Assembly (NCBI RefSeq): GCF_010731575.1
Contig: NZ_AP022617.1
Coordinates: 1,426,001-1,490,000 of the forward strand
From: Mycolicibacterium monacense
GTDB lineage: Bacteria; Actinomycetota; Actinomycetes; Mycobacteriales; Mycobacteriaceae
Length of the DNA stretch: 64,000 bases
Reading direction: 5' to 3'
Of this stretch, positions 42,416 to 55,000 are shown piece after piece. The notes under the pieces were generated by a model, which had not been told where the DNA came from, did not search any database, and worked only from the letters and a program-made list of their open reading frames with translations. Position 1 is the first letter of the stretch. Each line of letters begins with the position of its first letter. The position numbers were made by a program, and so were the translations under genes.

Positions 42416-43594
42416 GTGGATGGAGCCGTCGCCGGCCTGGTCCTGCTGTTGGTGCTGGTCGTGTTCGCCGTCGTCGTGGTGGCCAAATCGGTCGCGCTGA
42501 TCCCGCAGGCCGAGGCCGCGGTCATCGAGCGTCTCGGCCGGTACAGCCGCACCGTAAGCGGCCAACTCACGCTGCTGATCCCGTTCATCGACAAGATCCG
42601 CGCCCGGGTCGACCTGCGTGAGCGGGTGGTGTCCTTCCCGCCGCAGCCGGTGATCACCGAGGACAACCTGACGGTCGCCATCGACACCGTCGTCTACTTC
42701 CAGGTCACCAACCCGCAGGCGGCGGTCTACCAGATCAGCAACTACATCGTCGGCGTCGAGCAACTCACCACCACCACGCTGCGCAACCTCGTCGGCGGTA
42801 TGACGCTGGAACAGACGCTCACCTCGCGCGACCAGATCAACACCGCGCTTCGCGGGGTGCTCGACGAAGCCACCAACCGGTGGGGTCTGCGGGTGGCGCG
42901 CGTCGAACTGCGCGCGATCGACCCGCCGCCGTCGATCCAGGACTCGATGGAAAAGCAGATGCGCGCCGACCGCGAGAAGCGGGCGATGATCCTGACCGCC
43001 GAGGGCAGCCGGGAGGCCGCGATCAAACAGGCCGAAGGGCAGAAGCAGGCGCAGATCCTGTCCGCCGAGGGCGCCAAACAGGCCGCGATCCTCGCCGCCG
43101 AGGCCGAACGGCAGTCGCGCATGCTGCGGGCGCAGGGCGAGCGTGCCGCCGCGTACCTGCAGGCCCAGGGGCAGGCCAAGGCGATCGAGAAGACGTTCGC
43201 GGCGATCAAGGCGGCCCGGCCGACCCCCGAACTGCTGGCCTACCAGTACCTGCAGACGCTGCCGGAGATGGCCAGGGGTGAGGCCAACAAGGTCTGGGTC
43301 GTGCCAAGCGATTTTGCCGGTGCGCTGGGCGGGTTCACCAAGCTGCTGGGGGCGCCCGGTGAGGACGGCGTCATCCGCTACACCCCCTCGCCCGACGAGG
43401 GACGGCCACCGGCGGAGGACGACTCCGAGGAAGTGGCCGACTGGTTCTCCACCGAGACCGACCCGGCGATCGCGCAGGCGGTCGCCAAGGCCGAGGCCGA
43501 GGCCCGCACCCCGATCGAGGGTCCCGGGCTGCTGTCGTCCACCGAGCCGCCCGGCCAGTTGGGCGCACCCCGCCCCGGTGTCACCGACCAATGA
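42416..43594 (+). CDS. SPFH/band 7 (stomatin-like) membrane protein
   Basis: A 392-residue protein with one N-terminal membrane helix and an SPFH domain (IPQAEAAVIERLGRYSRTV through VELRAIDPPPSIQDSM). A long Ala/Glu/Gln coiled coil (about residues 185-260) and an acidic Pro-rich tail follow. It likely oligomerises on the inner membrane as a scaffold with the NfeD partner. GTG start at 42416 after GGGAAG. Its stop overlaps the ATG of the DoxX-like gene (ATGA). Confidence 0.9.
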   Translation: MDGAVAGLVLLLVLVVFAVVVVAKSVALIPQAEAAVIERLGRYSRTVSGQLTLLIPFIDKIRARVDLRERVVSFPPQPVITEDNLTVAIDTVVYFQVTNPQAAVYQISNYIVGVEQLTTTTLRNLVGGMTLEQTLTSRDQINTALRGVLDEATNRWGLRVARVELRAIDPPPSIQDSMEKQMRADREKRAMILTAEGSREAAIKQAEGQKQAQILSAEGAKQAAILAAEAERQSRMLRAQGERAAAYLQAQGQAKAIEKTFAAIKAARPTPELLAYQYLQTLPEMARGEANKVWVVPSDFAGALGGFTKLLGAPGEDGVIRYTPSPDEGRPPAEDDSEEVADWFSTETDPAIAQAVAKAEAEARTPIEGPGLLSSTEPPGQLGAPRPGVTDQ

Positions 43595-43953
43595 GCGCGC
43601 TCGGCTCGAAACGGACCTACGCCGCACTCGCGGCGATGCAGGCCGCCGACGCGGCGGCGTGTGTCAAACCGATCGCGCCGATCAAGAAGGCGCTCGACGA
43701 CGTCGGGCTGCCCGAAGAGATTCGACCGCTCATCCCGGTGGTCAAGGCCGCCAGCGCGGTCGGACTGCTGTCGGTGTTCGGCTGGCCGCCGCTGGCCCGG
43801 ATCACCACCTTCATGCTGACGGTCTACTTCGTACTCGCGGCCGGTTCCCACGTCCGGGCCAGGGATTGGAGCCCGGGTCTGGCCGCGGCCTCGTCGCTGC
43901 TCGTGCTGTTTGGCGCGATGACCGTGAAGGGTCCCGACGTCAGGACACCGTGA
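43591..43953 (+). CDS. DoxX-like small membrane protein
   Basis: A 120-residue protein with three to four hydrophobic helices, including a central GLLSVFGWPPLARITTFMLTV segment as in DoxX-like proteins. Its job is unknown. It is translationally coupled to the SPFH gene. Its last 14 bp overlap the convergent TVP38-family gene. Confidence 0.75.
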   Translation: MSALGSKRTYAALAAMQAADAAACVKPIAPIKKALDDVGLPEEIRPLIPVVKAASAVGLLSVFGWPPLARITTFMLTVYFVLAAGSHVRARDWSPGLAAASSLLVLFGAMTVKGPDVRTP

Positions 43954-44668
43954 CCGGTGCCGGTCTGCGCCGCTGTACGCGGTTCTCGTAGAGCAGGACG
44001 AAGACGCCGATGCTCGCGGTGGCGGCCGAGATCAGCACCAGCAGTGGGTTGACGCGGCCGGTGAGCGCATCGCCGAGGACCACAACCGCCGCCGTGCCCG
44101 GCAGCAGGCCGAAGAACGTCGCCAGCGAATAGGGGAGCAGGCGCACCGCCGACGCACCCGCCGCGTAGTTCAGCACGGCGAACGGCACAGCCGGGATCAG
44201 CCGCAGAGCGATCACCGACGGCCAGCCGCGGCGCCGTAACCGCACGTCGATCCGGTCGACCGCGGGATGGCTGACCAGGTTGTTCAGCTGCCAGCCCAGT
44301 GCGCGGACGAACAGCACCGCCAGCAGCGCGCTGACGGTGCTGGCCGCGACCGCGATCGCGATGCCGAGCAGCGGGCCGAACAGCAGACCGGCGGCGAGGG
44401 TGAACGCCGTGCGGGGGAACGGCAGCGTCGTCACCACGATGTGGGTGGCCAGGAAGACCAGCGGAAACCAGGCGCCCACCGACGTCGCCCAGTCCCGCAG
44501 CTCCAGCGCGTTCGGGATCGGCACCCACCAGGCCACTGCGACGAGAATCACAATCGCCGCGGCGATCGCGATGAGGCGCCGACGGGGAACCTGCAGGGCG
44601 GCGGCGGCCACCGTGGCCCGCACCGCCTGCACTGCCTGCAAGGTCCTGACGACGGCTTTCACGTTCAC
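43940..44668 (-). CDS. TVP38/TMEM64 (DedA-like) membrane protein
   Basis: A 242-residue polytopic protein of the VTT/SNARE-associated family. The key region has HIVVTTLPFPRTAFTLAAGLLFGPLLG and the later GWPSVIALRLIPAVPFAVLNYAAG, the two re-entrant loops of the fold. Relatives act in lipid or ion transport. The GTG at 44668 is the likely start; GTG at 44662 or TTG at 44671 are possible. It matches Rv1491c and is divergent from mutA. Confidence 0.85.
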   Translation of the reverse strand: MNVKAVVRTLQAVQAVRATVAAAALQVPRRRLIAIAAAIVILVAVAWWVPIPNALELRDWATSVGAWFPLVFLATHIVVTTLPFPRTAFTLAAGLLFGPLLGIAIAVAASTVSALLAVLFVRALGWQLNNLVSHPAVDRIDVRLRRRGWPSVIALRLIPAVPFAVLNYAAGASAVRLLPYSLATFFGLLPGTAAVVVLGDALTGRVNPLLVLISAATASIGVFVLLYENRVQRRRPAPVTVS

Positions 44669-44735
44669 CAAGCCTACGGCCACATGCCGTCGCGCGGGGT
44701 CCGGCACGTCGGCCGACCGGCGGGCAGCGCGGTGA

Positions 44736-44760
44736 CCGCCATCATTTAGCCTGATGGCGG
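44736..44760. promoter_or_regulatory. Palindrome over the mutA -10 box
   Basis: CCGCCATCA (44736-44744) and TGATGGCGG (44752-44760) are perfect 9-bp inverted arms around a 7-bp centre. TAGCCT (44747-44752) inside it is a fitting -10 for mutA, about 40 bp before the ATG. A dimeric repressor bound here would shut off mutAB-meaB. The regulator is not identified. Confidence 0.5.
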
Positions 44761-44791
44761 ATACGTCAGTCACACGCTGCGACAACAGGAG

Positions 44792-46645
44792 ATGCCGGTG
44801 TCTGTGCAGGGGGCCAGTGCTGTCGAGTCCGGTCTGGAGCAGTGGCGCTCCGCAGTGGCGGGGGTGTTGGCGAAAAGCACCCGCAAGGACCCCGCCGACC
44901 TGCCCGCCGAACCCGACCGGCTGCTCGATTCGCCGACCTACGAGGGTTTCGCGATCCGCCCTCTCTACACCAGCCTCGACGAGTTGCCCGAGCCGCCGCT
45001 GCCGGGCCAGTGGCCGTACGTGCGCGGCGGTGACGCCCTGCGTGACGTCAAGTCCGGGTGGAAGGTGGCCGAGACCTTCCCGGCCGTGCCGAGCAGCGCC
45101 GACGAGGCCAACGGCGCGATACTGCTCGGCCTCACCGAAGGCGTCAGCGCACTGGTACTGCGCGTCGGCGCCGACGGCGTCGCCCCGTCCGACCTGGGAC
45201 GGCTCCTCGAATCGGTGTTCCTCGACCTGGTCCCGGTCCAACTCGACGCCGGCACCGAATACGCCGCGGCCGCCGCAGCCCTCCTGCCGCTGCTGACCGA
45301 TCTGGACGCCGAACAGCGCGAACGACTTTCGGTGGACCTGGGCGCCGACCCCCTCACCGCACCGTTCAGCGACCGGCCCGCACCCGAGGTGGCCGACGTG
45401 GTGTCCATCGCGGCCGGGGTCACCGGACACGGCGGGCATGTGCGCGCCATCACCGTCGACGGGCCCGCGCTGCACAACCGCGGGGCGAGCGCCTCATGGG
45501 AGTTGGCGGGTGCCGTCGCGGCCGGGGTGTTGTATCTGCGGCTGCTCGACCAGGGCGGCCTCGACATCGTCGACGCCGTGCGCCAGATCAGCTTCCGCTT
45601 CGCCGCCGACGACGACCAGTTCATGACCATCGCCAAGCTGCGGGCCGCCCGGCTGCTGTGGGCTCGCGTCTGCGAGGTCGTCGGCGCCGCGGACGCGGGT
45701 GCGGCCACCGTCCACGCGGTGTCGTCGCTGCCGATGATGGCCCGGCGGGATCCGTGGGTGAACATGCTGCGCACGACACTCGCGGCGTTCTCCGCGGGTG
45801 TCGGAGGCGCGGACACCGTGCTAGTGCACACCTTCGACGTGGCGATCCCGAACGGATTCCCCGGCACCTCGAGCACGTTCGCACGCCGCATCGCCCGCAA
45901 CACCCAGCTGCTGCTGCTCGAGGAGTCCCACATCGGCCGGGTACTCGACCCGGCCGGTGGTTCCTGGTTCGTCGAGGACCTGACCGCGCAGCTGGCCGAG
46001 CAGGCATGGAAACACTTCCAGGACATCGAGTCGCGCGGCGGGTTCGTCGCCGCACACGACCACATCGCCGAGCAGATCGCCGACGTCGCCGCCCGCCGCG
46101 CCGACGACATCGCACACCGCCGCACCGCGCTGACCGGCGTGAACGAATACCCGAACCTCGAGGAACCCGCGCTTCCGCCCGGCGAGGCGTTCACCGCGGT
46201 CGCCCGCTACGCGGCCGGGTTCGAAGCGCTGCGCGACCGCTCCGATGCGGTTCTGGAGAGCACCGGCACGCGCCCGAAGGTGCTGCTGCTGCCGCTGGGG
46301 CCGCTGGCCGAACACAACATCCGCGCGACGTTCGCCACCAACCTGCTCGCCTCCGGTGGGATCGAGGCCGTCAACCCGGGCTCTGTCGGCGCCGCCGATG
46401 TGGCCCGGGCGGTGTCGGCCGCGGGCAACCCGTCGGTCGCCGTCATCTGCGGCACCGACACCCGCTACGGCACCGACGCCGCCGCCGTCGTCGCGGCCGC
46501 CCGCGAGGCGGGTGTCACCCGCGTCTATCTGGCCGGCCCCGAGAAGGCCCTCGCCGAGGCGGATCCCAAGCCGGACGACTACCTGACCGCCAAGATCGAC
46601 GCGGTCGCGGTCCTGTCGAACCTCCTCACCCGATTGGGGGCCTGA
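44792..46645 (+). CDS. mutA: Methylmalonyl-CoA mutase small subunit
   Basis: A 617-residue subunit of the B12-dependent mutase that interconverts succinyl-CoA and (R)-methylmalonyl-CoA. It has the TIM-barrel and a degenerate B12-like domain without the DxHxxG motif, so it is structural rather than cofactor-binding. Family segments include [53 protein letters not shown] and [16 protein letters not shown] precedes the ATG. mutB follows after 5 bp. Confidence 0.96.
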   Translation: MPVSVQGASAVESGLEQWRSAVAGVLAKSTRKDPADLPAEPDRLLDSPTYEGFAIRPLYTSLDELPEPPLPGQWPYVRGGDALRDVKSGWKVAETFPAVPSSADEANGAILLGLTEGVSALVLRVGADGVAPSDLGRLLESVFLDLVPVQLDAGTEYAAAAAALLPLLTDLDAEQRERLSVDLGADPLTAPFSDRPAPEVADVVSIAAGVTGHGGHVRAITVDGPALHNRGASASWELAGAVAAGVLYLRLLDQGGLDIVDAVRQISFRFAADDDQFMTIAKLRAARLLWARVCEVVGAADAGAATVHAVSSLPMMARRDPWVNMLRTTLAAFSAGVGGADTVLVHTFDVAIPNGFPGTSSTFARRIARNTQLLLLEESHIGRVLDPAGGSWFVEDLTAQLAEQAWKHFQDIESRGGFVAAHDHIAEQIADVAARRADDIAHRRTALTGVNEYPNLEEPALPPGEAFTAVARYAAGFEALRDRSDAVLESTGTRPKVLLLPLGPLAEHNIRATFATNLLASGGIEAVNPGSVGAADVARAVSAAGNPSVAVICGTDTRYGTDAAAVVAAAREAGVTRVYLAGPEKALAEADPKPDDYLTAKIDAVAVLSNLLTRLGA

Positions 46646-46650
46646 CTGCT

Positions 46651-48933
<2,283 letters not shown>

Positions 48934-48934
48934 C

Positions 48935-49912
48935 ATGGCGGCCCCGACCGTCGCCGAGCTGTCCGCAGCGATCCGCAGCGGTGACCGGTCGGCGCTGGCG
49001 AAGGCGATCACCCTGGTCGAGTCGACGCGCGCCGACCACCGCGAGCAGGCCCAGGAGCTGCTGCTGGAGCTGATGCCGCAGGCCGGCTCCGCCATGCACG
49101 TGGGCATCACCGGCGTGCCGGGGGTGGGGAAGTCGACGACCATCGAGGCGCTCGGCATGTACCTGATCGAGCAGGGGCACCGGGTGGCCGTGCTGGCGGT
49201 GGATCCGTCCTCGACCCGCACCGGCGGCTCGATCCTCGGCGACAAGACCCGGATGGCGAAACTCGCCGTGCACCCCGATGCCTACATCCGTCCGTCGCCG
49301 ACCTCCGGCACACTCGGCGGGGTCGCCAAGGCCACCCGCGAGACCATCGTGCTGCTCGAAGCCGCGGGCTACGACGTCATCCTGGTCGAGACCGTCGGGG
49401 TGGGGCAGTCCGAGGTCACGGTGTCGAACATGGTCGACACGTTCGTGTTCCTCACTCTCGCCCGCACCGGTGACCAGCTGCAGGGCATCAAGAAGGGCGT
49501 GCTCGAACTCGCCGACATCGTCGTCGTCAACAAGGCCGACGGCGAGCACGCCATCGAGGCGAAATCCGCCGCGCGTGAGCTGACCGCCGCACTGCGGCTG
49601 ATCTACCCGCGCGAGACGCTGTGGCGTCCGCCCGTGCTGACCATGAGCGCACTGCACGGCGACGGGCTGCGCGAGCTGTGGGACAAGGTGCTCGAACACC
49701 GCGACGTGCTGCGCGAGGCCGGGCAGTTCGAGAACCGCCGACGCGCACAGCAGGTCGAGTGGACGTGGTCGATGGTGCGTGACGCGGTCCTCGACCGGGT
49801 ACTGAACAATCCCGAGGTGCGCCGGATCCGCGCCGAAGTGGAACGGCAGGTCCGCGACGGCGAGCTCACCCCGGCGCTGGCCGCGCGCCGGATTCTCGAC
49901 GCAGCGCACTGA
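48935..49912 (+). CDS. meaB: GTPase chaperone of methylmalonyl-CoA mutase (MeaB)
   Basis: A 325-residue G3E-family GTPase that guards cofactor loading and protects methylmalonyl-CoA mutase. Motifs are Walker A GVPGVGKST at residues 60-68, the base-I Glu in VETVGVGQSE, NKAD for guanine and a C-terminal dimerisation helix region. It follows mutB at once. The toxin-antitoxin pair that I recall between mutB and this gene in M. tuberculosis is absent here. Confidence 0.95.
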   Translation: MAAPTVAELSAAIRSGDRSALAKAITLVESTRADHREQAQELLLELMPQAGSAMHVGITGVPGVGKSTTIEALGMYLIEQGHRVAVLAVDPSSTRTGGSILGDKTRMAKLAVHPDAYIRPSPTSGTLGGVAKATRETIVLLEAAGYDVILVETVGVGQSEVTVSNMVDTFVFLTLARTGDQLQGIKKGVLELADIVVVNKADGEHAIEAKSAARELTAALRLIYPRETLWRPPVLTMSALHGDGLRELWDKVLEHRDVLREAGQFENRRRAQQVEWTWSMVRDAVLDRVLNNPEVRRIRAEVERQVRDGELTPALAARRILDAAH

Positions 49913-49933
49913 AGCGGTGGCTGACCTGGTCGT

Positions 49934-49982
49934 TAACGCTTCAATAACGCTCTGTTTAAGTGCTGGTTCGGCGGGCTAGATT
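49934..49982 (+). promoter_or_regulatory. lipL promoter with direct repeat TAACGCT-N4-TAACGCT
   Basis: TAACGCT at 49934-49940 and 49945-49951 are identical and 11 bp apart, one helical turn, like a response-regulator (PhoP-type) site. TAGATT at 49977-49982 is a -10 that would start the transcript on the GTG of lipL at 49990. The repeat then lies at about -56 to -39, a typical activator position. Confidence 0.45.
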
Positions 49983-49989
49983 CGTAGCT

Positions 49990-51255
49990 GTGAGCAACCT
50001 CTCAGCGCGAGGCGACGGCACCGCTCTCCCGCACGGCGTGCAGGGCGCGGCGGACCGTAACTTCGCGTGCACGCTCCAGGGCTTCTCGCAGCTGTTCCCG
50101 GGTCGCCGGTTCGGAGGCGGCGCACTGTGCATCTACCTGCACGGGGAGCCGGTGGTCGACGTCTGGACCGGCTACTCGGACCGGCGCGGCAGGCAGTACT
50201 GGACCGCCGACACCGGGGCCATGGTCTTCTCGGCGACCAAGGGGATGGCCGCCACGGTCATCCACCGCCTCGTCGACCGCGGTCTGCTCGAATACGACGC
50301 GCCGGTCGCGCGGTTCTGGCCCGAGTTCGGCGCCAACGGCAAGGAGCGGATCACCGTCCGTGACGTGATGCGCCACCGCGCGGGGCTGTCGCATCTCAAC
50401 GGGGTCCGCAAGGAGGATCTGCTCGACCACCTCGCGATGGAGCAGCGGCTGGCGGCGTCTCCGGTCAACAGGCTGCTCCACGGCCATCCGGCCTACCACG
50501 CGCTGACCTACGGATGGTTGGTCTCCGGGCTGGCGCGCGCGGTCACCGGCCAGGGGATGGGCGATCTGATCCGCACCGAACTGGCCGGACCGCTCAACAC
50601 CGACGGGCTGCATCTGGGCCGCCCGCCGGCCCACGCGCCCACCCGGGCCGCGCAGATCCTCGCCCCGCAGAGCACGCTGGCCAATCCGGTCTTTAACTTC
50701 GTCGCCCCCAAGGTCGCCGCCCTGCAGTTCTCCGGGATGTTCGGGTCGATGTACTTCCCGGGCATGAAGGGGGTCGTTCAGGGCGACATCCCGTTCCTCG
50801 ACGCCGAGATCCCGTCGGCCAACGGTGTCGCGACGGCTCGCGGGCTGGCCCGGATGTACGGCGCGATCGCCAACGGCGGCGTCATCGGTGGTGAACAGTT
50901 CCTGTCGTCGCAGGTCGCCGCCGGATTGACGGGCAGACCGAATCTGCGGCCCGACCGCAACATCGGCATCCCGCTCGCCTTCCACCTCGGCTACCACAGC
51001 CTGCCGTTCGGGCTGATGCGTGGATTCGGCCACGTCGGGCTCGGCGGATCCGTCGGCTGGGCCGACCCGTCCAGCGGCCTGGCGATCGGCTTCGTGCACA
51101 ACCGACTGCTCACCCCGATGCTCCTCGACATGGGGTCCTTCGCGGGTCTGAACGTGCTGATCCGGCGCGACGTCGCCCGGGCGCGCCGGCGCGGATTCCA
51201 GGTCATACCCGATCTGGGCGCACCGTTCGCGGTGCCCAAGCCGGTTGCCGGGTAG
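49990..51255 (+). CDS. lipL: Beta-lactamase-fold esterase LipL-like (Rv1497)
   Basis: A 421-residue serine hydrolase of the class C beta-lactamase / family VIII esterase group. The nucleophile motif SATK is at residues 81-84, with a YHALTYGW segment for the Tyr motif and a glycine-rich HVGLGGSVGW near the C-terminus as the third motif. The likely substrate is a short-chain ester or lipid. The GTG at 49990 suits a leaderless transcript; the GTG 30 bp earlier is less likely. The position after meaB matches Rv1497. Confidence 0.87.
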   Translation: MSNLSARGDGTALPHGVQGAADRNFACTLQGFSQLFPGRRFGGGALCIYLHGEPVVDVWTGYSDRRGRQYWTADTGAMVFSATKGMAATVIHRLVDRGLLEYDAPVARFWPEFGANGKERITVRDVMRHRAGLSHLNGVRKEDLLDHLAMEQRLAASPVNRLLHGHPAYHALTYGWLVSGLARAVTGQGMGDLIRTELAGPLNTDGLHLGRPPAHAPTRAAQILAPQSTLANPVFNFVAPKVAALQFSGMFGSMYFPGMKGVVQGDIPFLDAEIPSANGVATARGLARMYGAIANGGVIGGEQFLSSQVAAGLTGRPNLRPDRNIGIPLAFHLGYHSLPFGLMRGFGHVGLGGSVGWADPSSGLAIGFVHNRLLTPMLLDMGSFAGLNVLIRRDVARARRRGFQVIPDLGAPFAVPKPVAG

Positions 51256-52045
51256 GGTCGCCGACCCCCTCTCAGACACCCTGCGGGTGCGGTTTGTGGG
51301 GTATTTCACCACCGCGCGTGACAACGTTTGTTGTCCCTGGGAATGGTTGTCCAGCAGGTGAATTCGCTTTCGCCGTGACAGTTTCCGCCGAGACGTCCCA
51401 CTGGTGTGTCGGGTCTGTTGAGCCTTTGCTGGTGGCCTGAATCACGTGAACATCGTTATTCGTCCCGCTGTTGCCGTAGTCCGGAAGTCTTGTCGTTCGC
51501 ACATATTCAGCACACCGGGTGTGCCCACGGCCCATCTGTCCGACCGCAGTGATGTTGACCACGCAAAAACGCCATGCGCTGCTGAAACAAGATCGTCATC
51601 ACCGCGGCCGAGCTTCTCACTGGTCGCGCGCTGACCCCGTTCGTCGATTTACAGCAACCACATCTGTCACTCGCGGGAGTTTGCTGAGTTCTTGCGTAGC
51701 GAAAAACCTGAGAGGAACCCAAGAAAGTGCCAAGATTGACATTAGAGTCAAAATGCGAAATAACTGCAGGTCAACGCGTCGAAGGTTGATGAAACTGCGA
51801 TCTTGTCCTTGCTCGTGTAACGTTTTGGCCGCGGACATTGATCTAGCAACAGCCGAGGGGGATTTGCTCGGTACTTGCACCGGAGTCGGCGCGAGCGGTT
51901 ACGCTCCGACTCGGCGCCAACGAAGGCCGTAGAGATGCAGAGGGGGAGCGGACGGAGCACGCCGAGAAGTGCTGAATCTTCGAAACCATCGATTTTCACT
52001 CCGTCCCGAGACTTCCGTATCCCGTTCCAGAAGAGGTTTGTACAC
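51256..52045 (+). other. A+T-richer 790-bp intergenic region upstream of the PKS
   Basis: No convincing gene is seen. Short frames here lack homologous features, codon bias or SD sites. The DNA is visibly less GC-rich than both sides. It holds a small hairpin after lipL (CACCC/GGGTG, 51277-51289), an inverted repeat GACAAC-GTTT-GTTGTC (51320-51335) and several A- and T-rich runs (51710-51800). It probably carries the PKS promoter and a long leader. AGAAGAGG at about 52029-52036 is the PKS SD. Confidence 0.6.
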
Positions 52046-55000
52046 GTGGTCGATGCACCGGTCACTCCCATCGCCGTCATCGGAATGGCCTGCCGGCTGC
52101 CGGGGGGAATCGACTCTCCCGAGCGGTTGTGGGAGGCCCTCCTGCGCGGCGACGATTTCGTCACCGAGGTGCCGCTGGACCGCTGGGATGCCGACGAGTA
52201 CTACGACCCCGAGCCCGGCGTGCCGGGGCGGTCGGTGTCGAAGTGGGGTGCCTTCCTCGACGACGTGGCCGGCTTCGACGCCGAGTTCTTCGGTATCAGT
52301 GAGCGGGAAGCCACGGCCATCGACCCGCAGCACCGACTGCTGCTCGAGACGGCCTGGGAGGCCGTCGAGCACGCCGGGATCGACCCGGCGGCTCTGCACG
52401 AATCACTGACCGGTGTCTTCATCGGGATGACGCACGGTGACTACCAACTCGTCGCCGCCGACGCCAACGCCATCGAAGGGCCCTACGGGTTCACCGGCAA
52501 CAACTACAGCCTCGCCTCGGGTCGTATCTCCTACGCCATGGGTCTGCACGGACCCGCGTACACGGTCGACTCCGCCTGCTCGTCGAGCCTCCTGGCGGTC
52601 CACATGGCCTGCCGCAGCCTGCACGACGGTGAAAGCGATATGGCGCTCGCCGGTGGCGTCTCGATCATGCTCGAGCCGCGCAAGATGTCCTCCGGTTCGG
52701 CGCAGGGCATGCTCTCGCCCACCGGCCGTTGCCATGCGTTCGACGTCGACGCCGACGGGTTCGTCTCCGGTGAGGCCTCGGTCGTCCTCATGTTCAAGCG
52801 GCTCGCGGACGCCCAGCGCGACGGGGACCGCATCCTGGCCGTGGTCAAGGGATCGGCGGCCAACCAGGACGGCCACACCGTCAACATCGCGACGCCGTCC
52901 CGCAACGCGCAGGTTTCGGTCTACCGGGCGGCGCTCGCCGCTGCCGGGATGGATCCGGCGACGGTCGGCATGGTCGAGGCGCACGGCACCGGAACCCCGG
53001 TCGGCGACCCGATCGAGTACGCCGGCCTCGCCGAGGTGTACGGCATTGATGCGCCGTGCGCGCTCGGATCGGTGAAGACCAACTTCGGCCACGGACAGTC
53101 GGCGTCGGGCGCCATCGGCCTGATGAAGGCGATCCTGTCGCTGCAGCACGCGACGGTGCCACAGAACCTGCACTACACCCGTATGCCCGACGAGATGGCG
53201 CGGGTCAGCACCAACCTGTTCGTCCCGCAGGAGATCACCCCGTGGCCGCGCGGTGAGCAGCCCAGGCGCGCCGCGGTCTCCTCCTACGGGCTGTCCGGCA
53301 CCAACGTGCACGCCGTCCTCGAGCAGGCCCCGGAAGCTCCGGCCCCGGTCGTCGAGCCGACCGACAAGGCGATGCTCTTCCCGCTGTCGGCGACCTCGGC
53401 CGAAGAACTGCGGCGCACCGCCGCACGCCTGGCCGACTGGGTGGACGCCCAGTCCGACGGGGACCTGCGCGATCTCGCCTACACCCTGGCCCGCCGGCGT
53501 GGACACCGCCCGGTGCGCACCAGCGTCAGCGCCGCCACCCGCGAAGAGCTCATCAAGGCGCTGCGAGAGATCGCCGACGGCGAGACGCCCTACGAGCCCG
53601 CGGTGGCCAAGGGTGAGCGCGGTCCGGTCTGGGTGTTCTCCGGTCAGGGGTCGCAGTGGGCCGGGATGGGCAAGGGTCTGCTGGCCACCGAACCGGTGTT
53701 CGCCGCCGCCGTGGCCGAACTCGAGCCGCTGATCGCCCGCGAGTCGGGTTTCTCGGTCACCGAGGCGATGTCCGCACCGGAGAAGGTCACCGGGATCGAC
53801 CGCGTGCAGCCCACGGTGTTCGCGGTCCAGATCGCGCTCGCGGCCACCATGAAGTCCTACGGGGTGACCCCCGGCGCGGTGATCGGACACTCCATGGGGG
53901 AGTCGGCCGCGGCCGTCGTCGCCGGCGGCCTGTCGTTGGAGGACGGCGCCAAGGTGATCTGCCGCCGGTCCAGGCTGATGGCGCGCATCGCCGGATCCGG
54001 TGCGATGGCCTCGGTGGAACTCCCTGCGCAGCAAGTGCTTTCAGAACTCGCCGCCCGCGGCATCAGTGACGTGGTGCTCTCCGTGGTCGCCTCGCCGCAG
54101 TCCACCGTCGTCGGTGGCGCCAAGGAGTCCATCCGCGAACTCGTCGCCGAGTGGGACGCGCGCGGTGTGATGGCGCGTGAGGTCGCCGTCGACGTGGCGT
54201 CGCATTCGCCGCAGGTCGACCCGATTCTCGACGAGCTGACCGAGGTGCTCGAGGACATCGAGCCGATGGAGCCCGAGATCCCGTATTACTCGGCCACGCT
54301 TTACGATCCGCGTGATCCGGCCGAGTTCGACGCCTACTACTGGGTGGACAACCTGCGGCACGCCGTGCGGTTCTCCGCGGCCGTGCAGGCCGCGCTCGAG
54401 GACGGGTTCCGCGTGTTCGGCGAACTCGCCCCGCACCCGCTGCTGACCCACGCCGTCGACCAGACCGGCCGCAGCCTCGACATGAGCCTCGCCGCCCTGG
54501 CCGCGATGCGCCGTGAGCAGGAGTCGCCCGACGGTCTGCTGAGCTTCGTCGCCGACGTCCACAACGCCGGTGGCGCAGTGGACTTCTCGGTGATCTTCCC
54601 CGACGGGCGTCTCGTCGACGCGCCACTGCCCACCTGGACCCACGTCCACCTGATGCTGACCCGCGACGGCCAGGAGCAGACGCAGGGCGGTTCCACGGTG
54701 GCGGTGCACCCGCTGCTCGGCGCGCACGTCCGGCTCCCGGAGGAGCCGGAACGCCACGTGTGGCAGGTCGACGTGGGCACCGTCGCCCAGCCGTGGCTCG
54801 GCGACCACCAGGTGCACAACGTCGCGGCGCTGCCCGGTGCGGCGTACTGCGAGATGGCGCTCGCCGCGTCACGCACCGTCTTCGGCGATTCGGCCGAGGT
54901 CCGCGACATCACGTTCGAGGCCATGCTGCTGCTGGAGGACCAGACACCGGTCTCCTCGGTCGCCACCGTGAAACGGCCCGGGGTGGCCGACTTCGTGGTC

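Noticed and set aside
51935..52045. Extended N-terminus of the PKS from ATG 51935
   Set aside because: The extension is not KS-like and lacks a good SD, while AGAAGAGG serves GTG 52046, close to the usual start of the KS domain.
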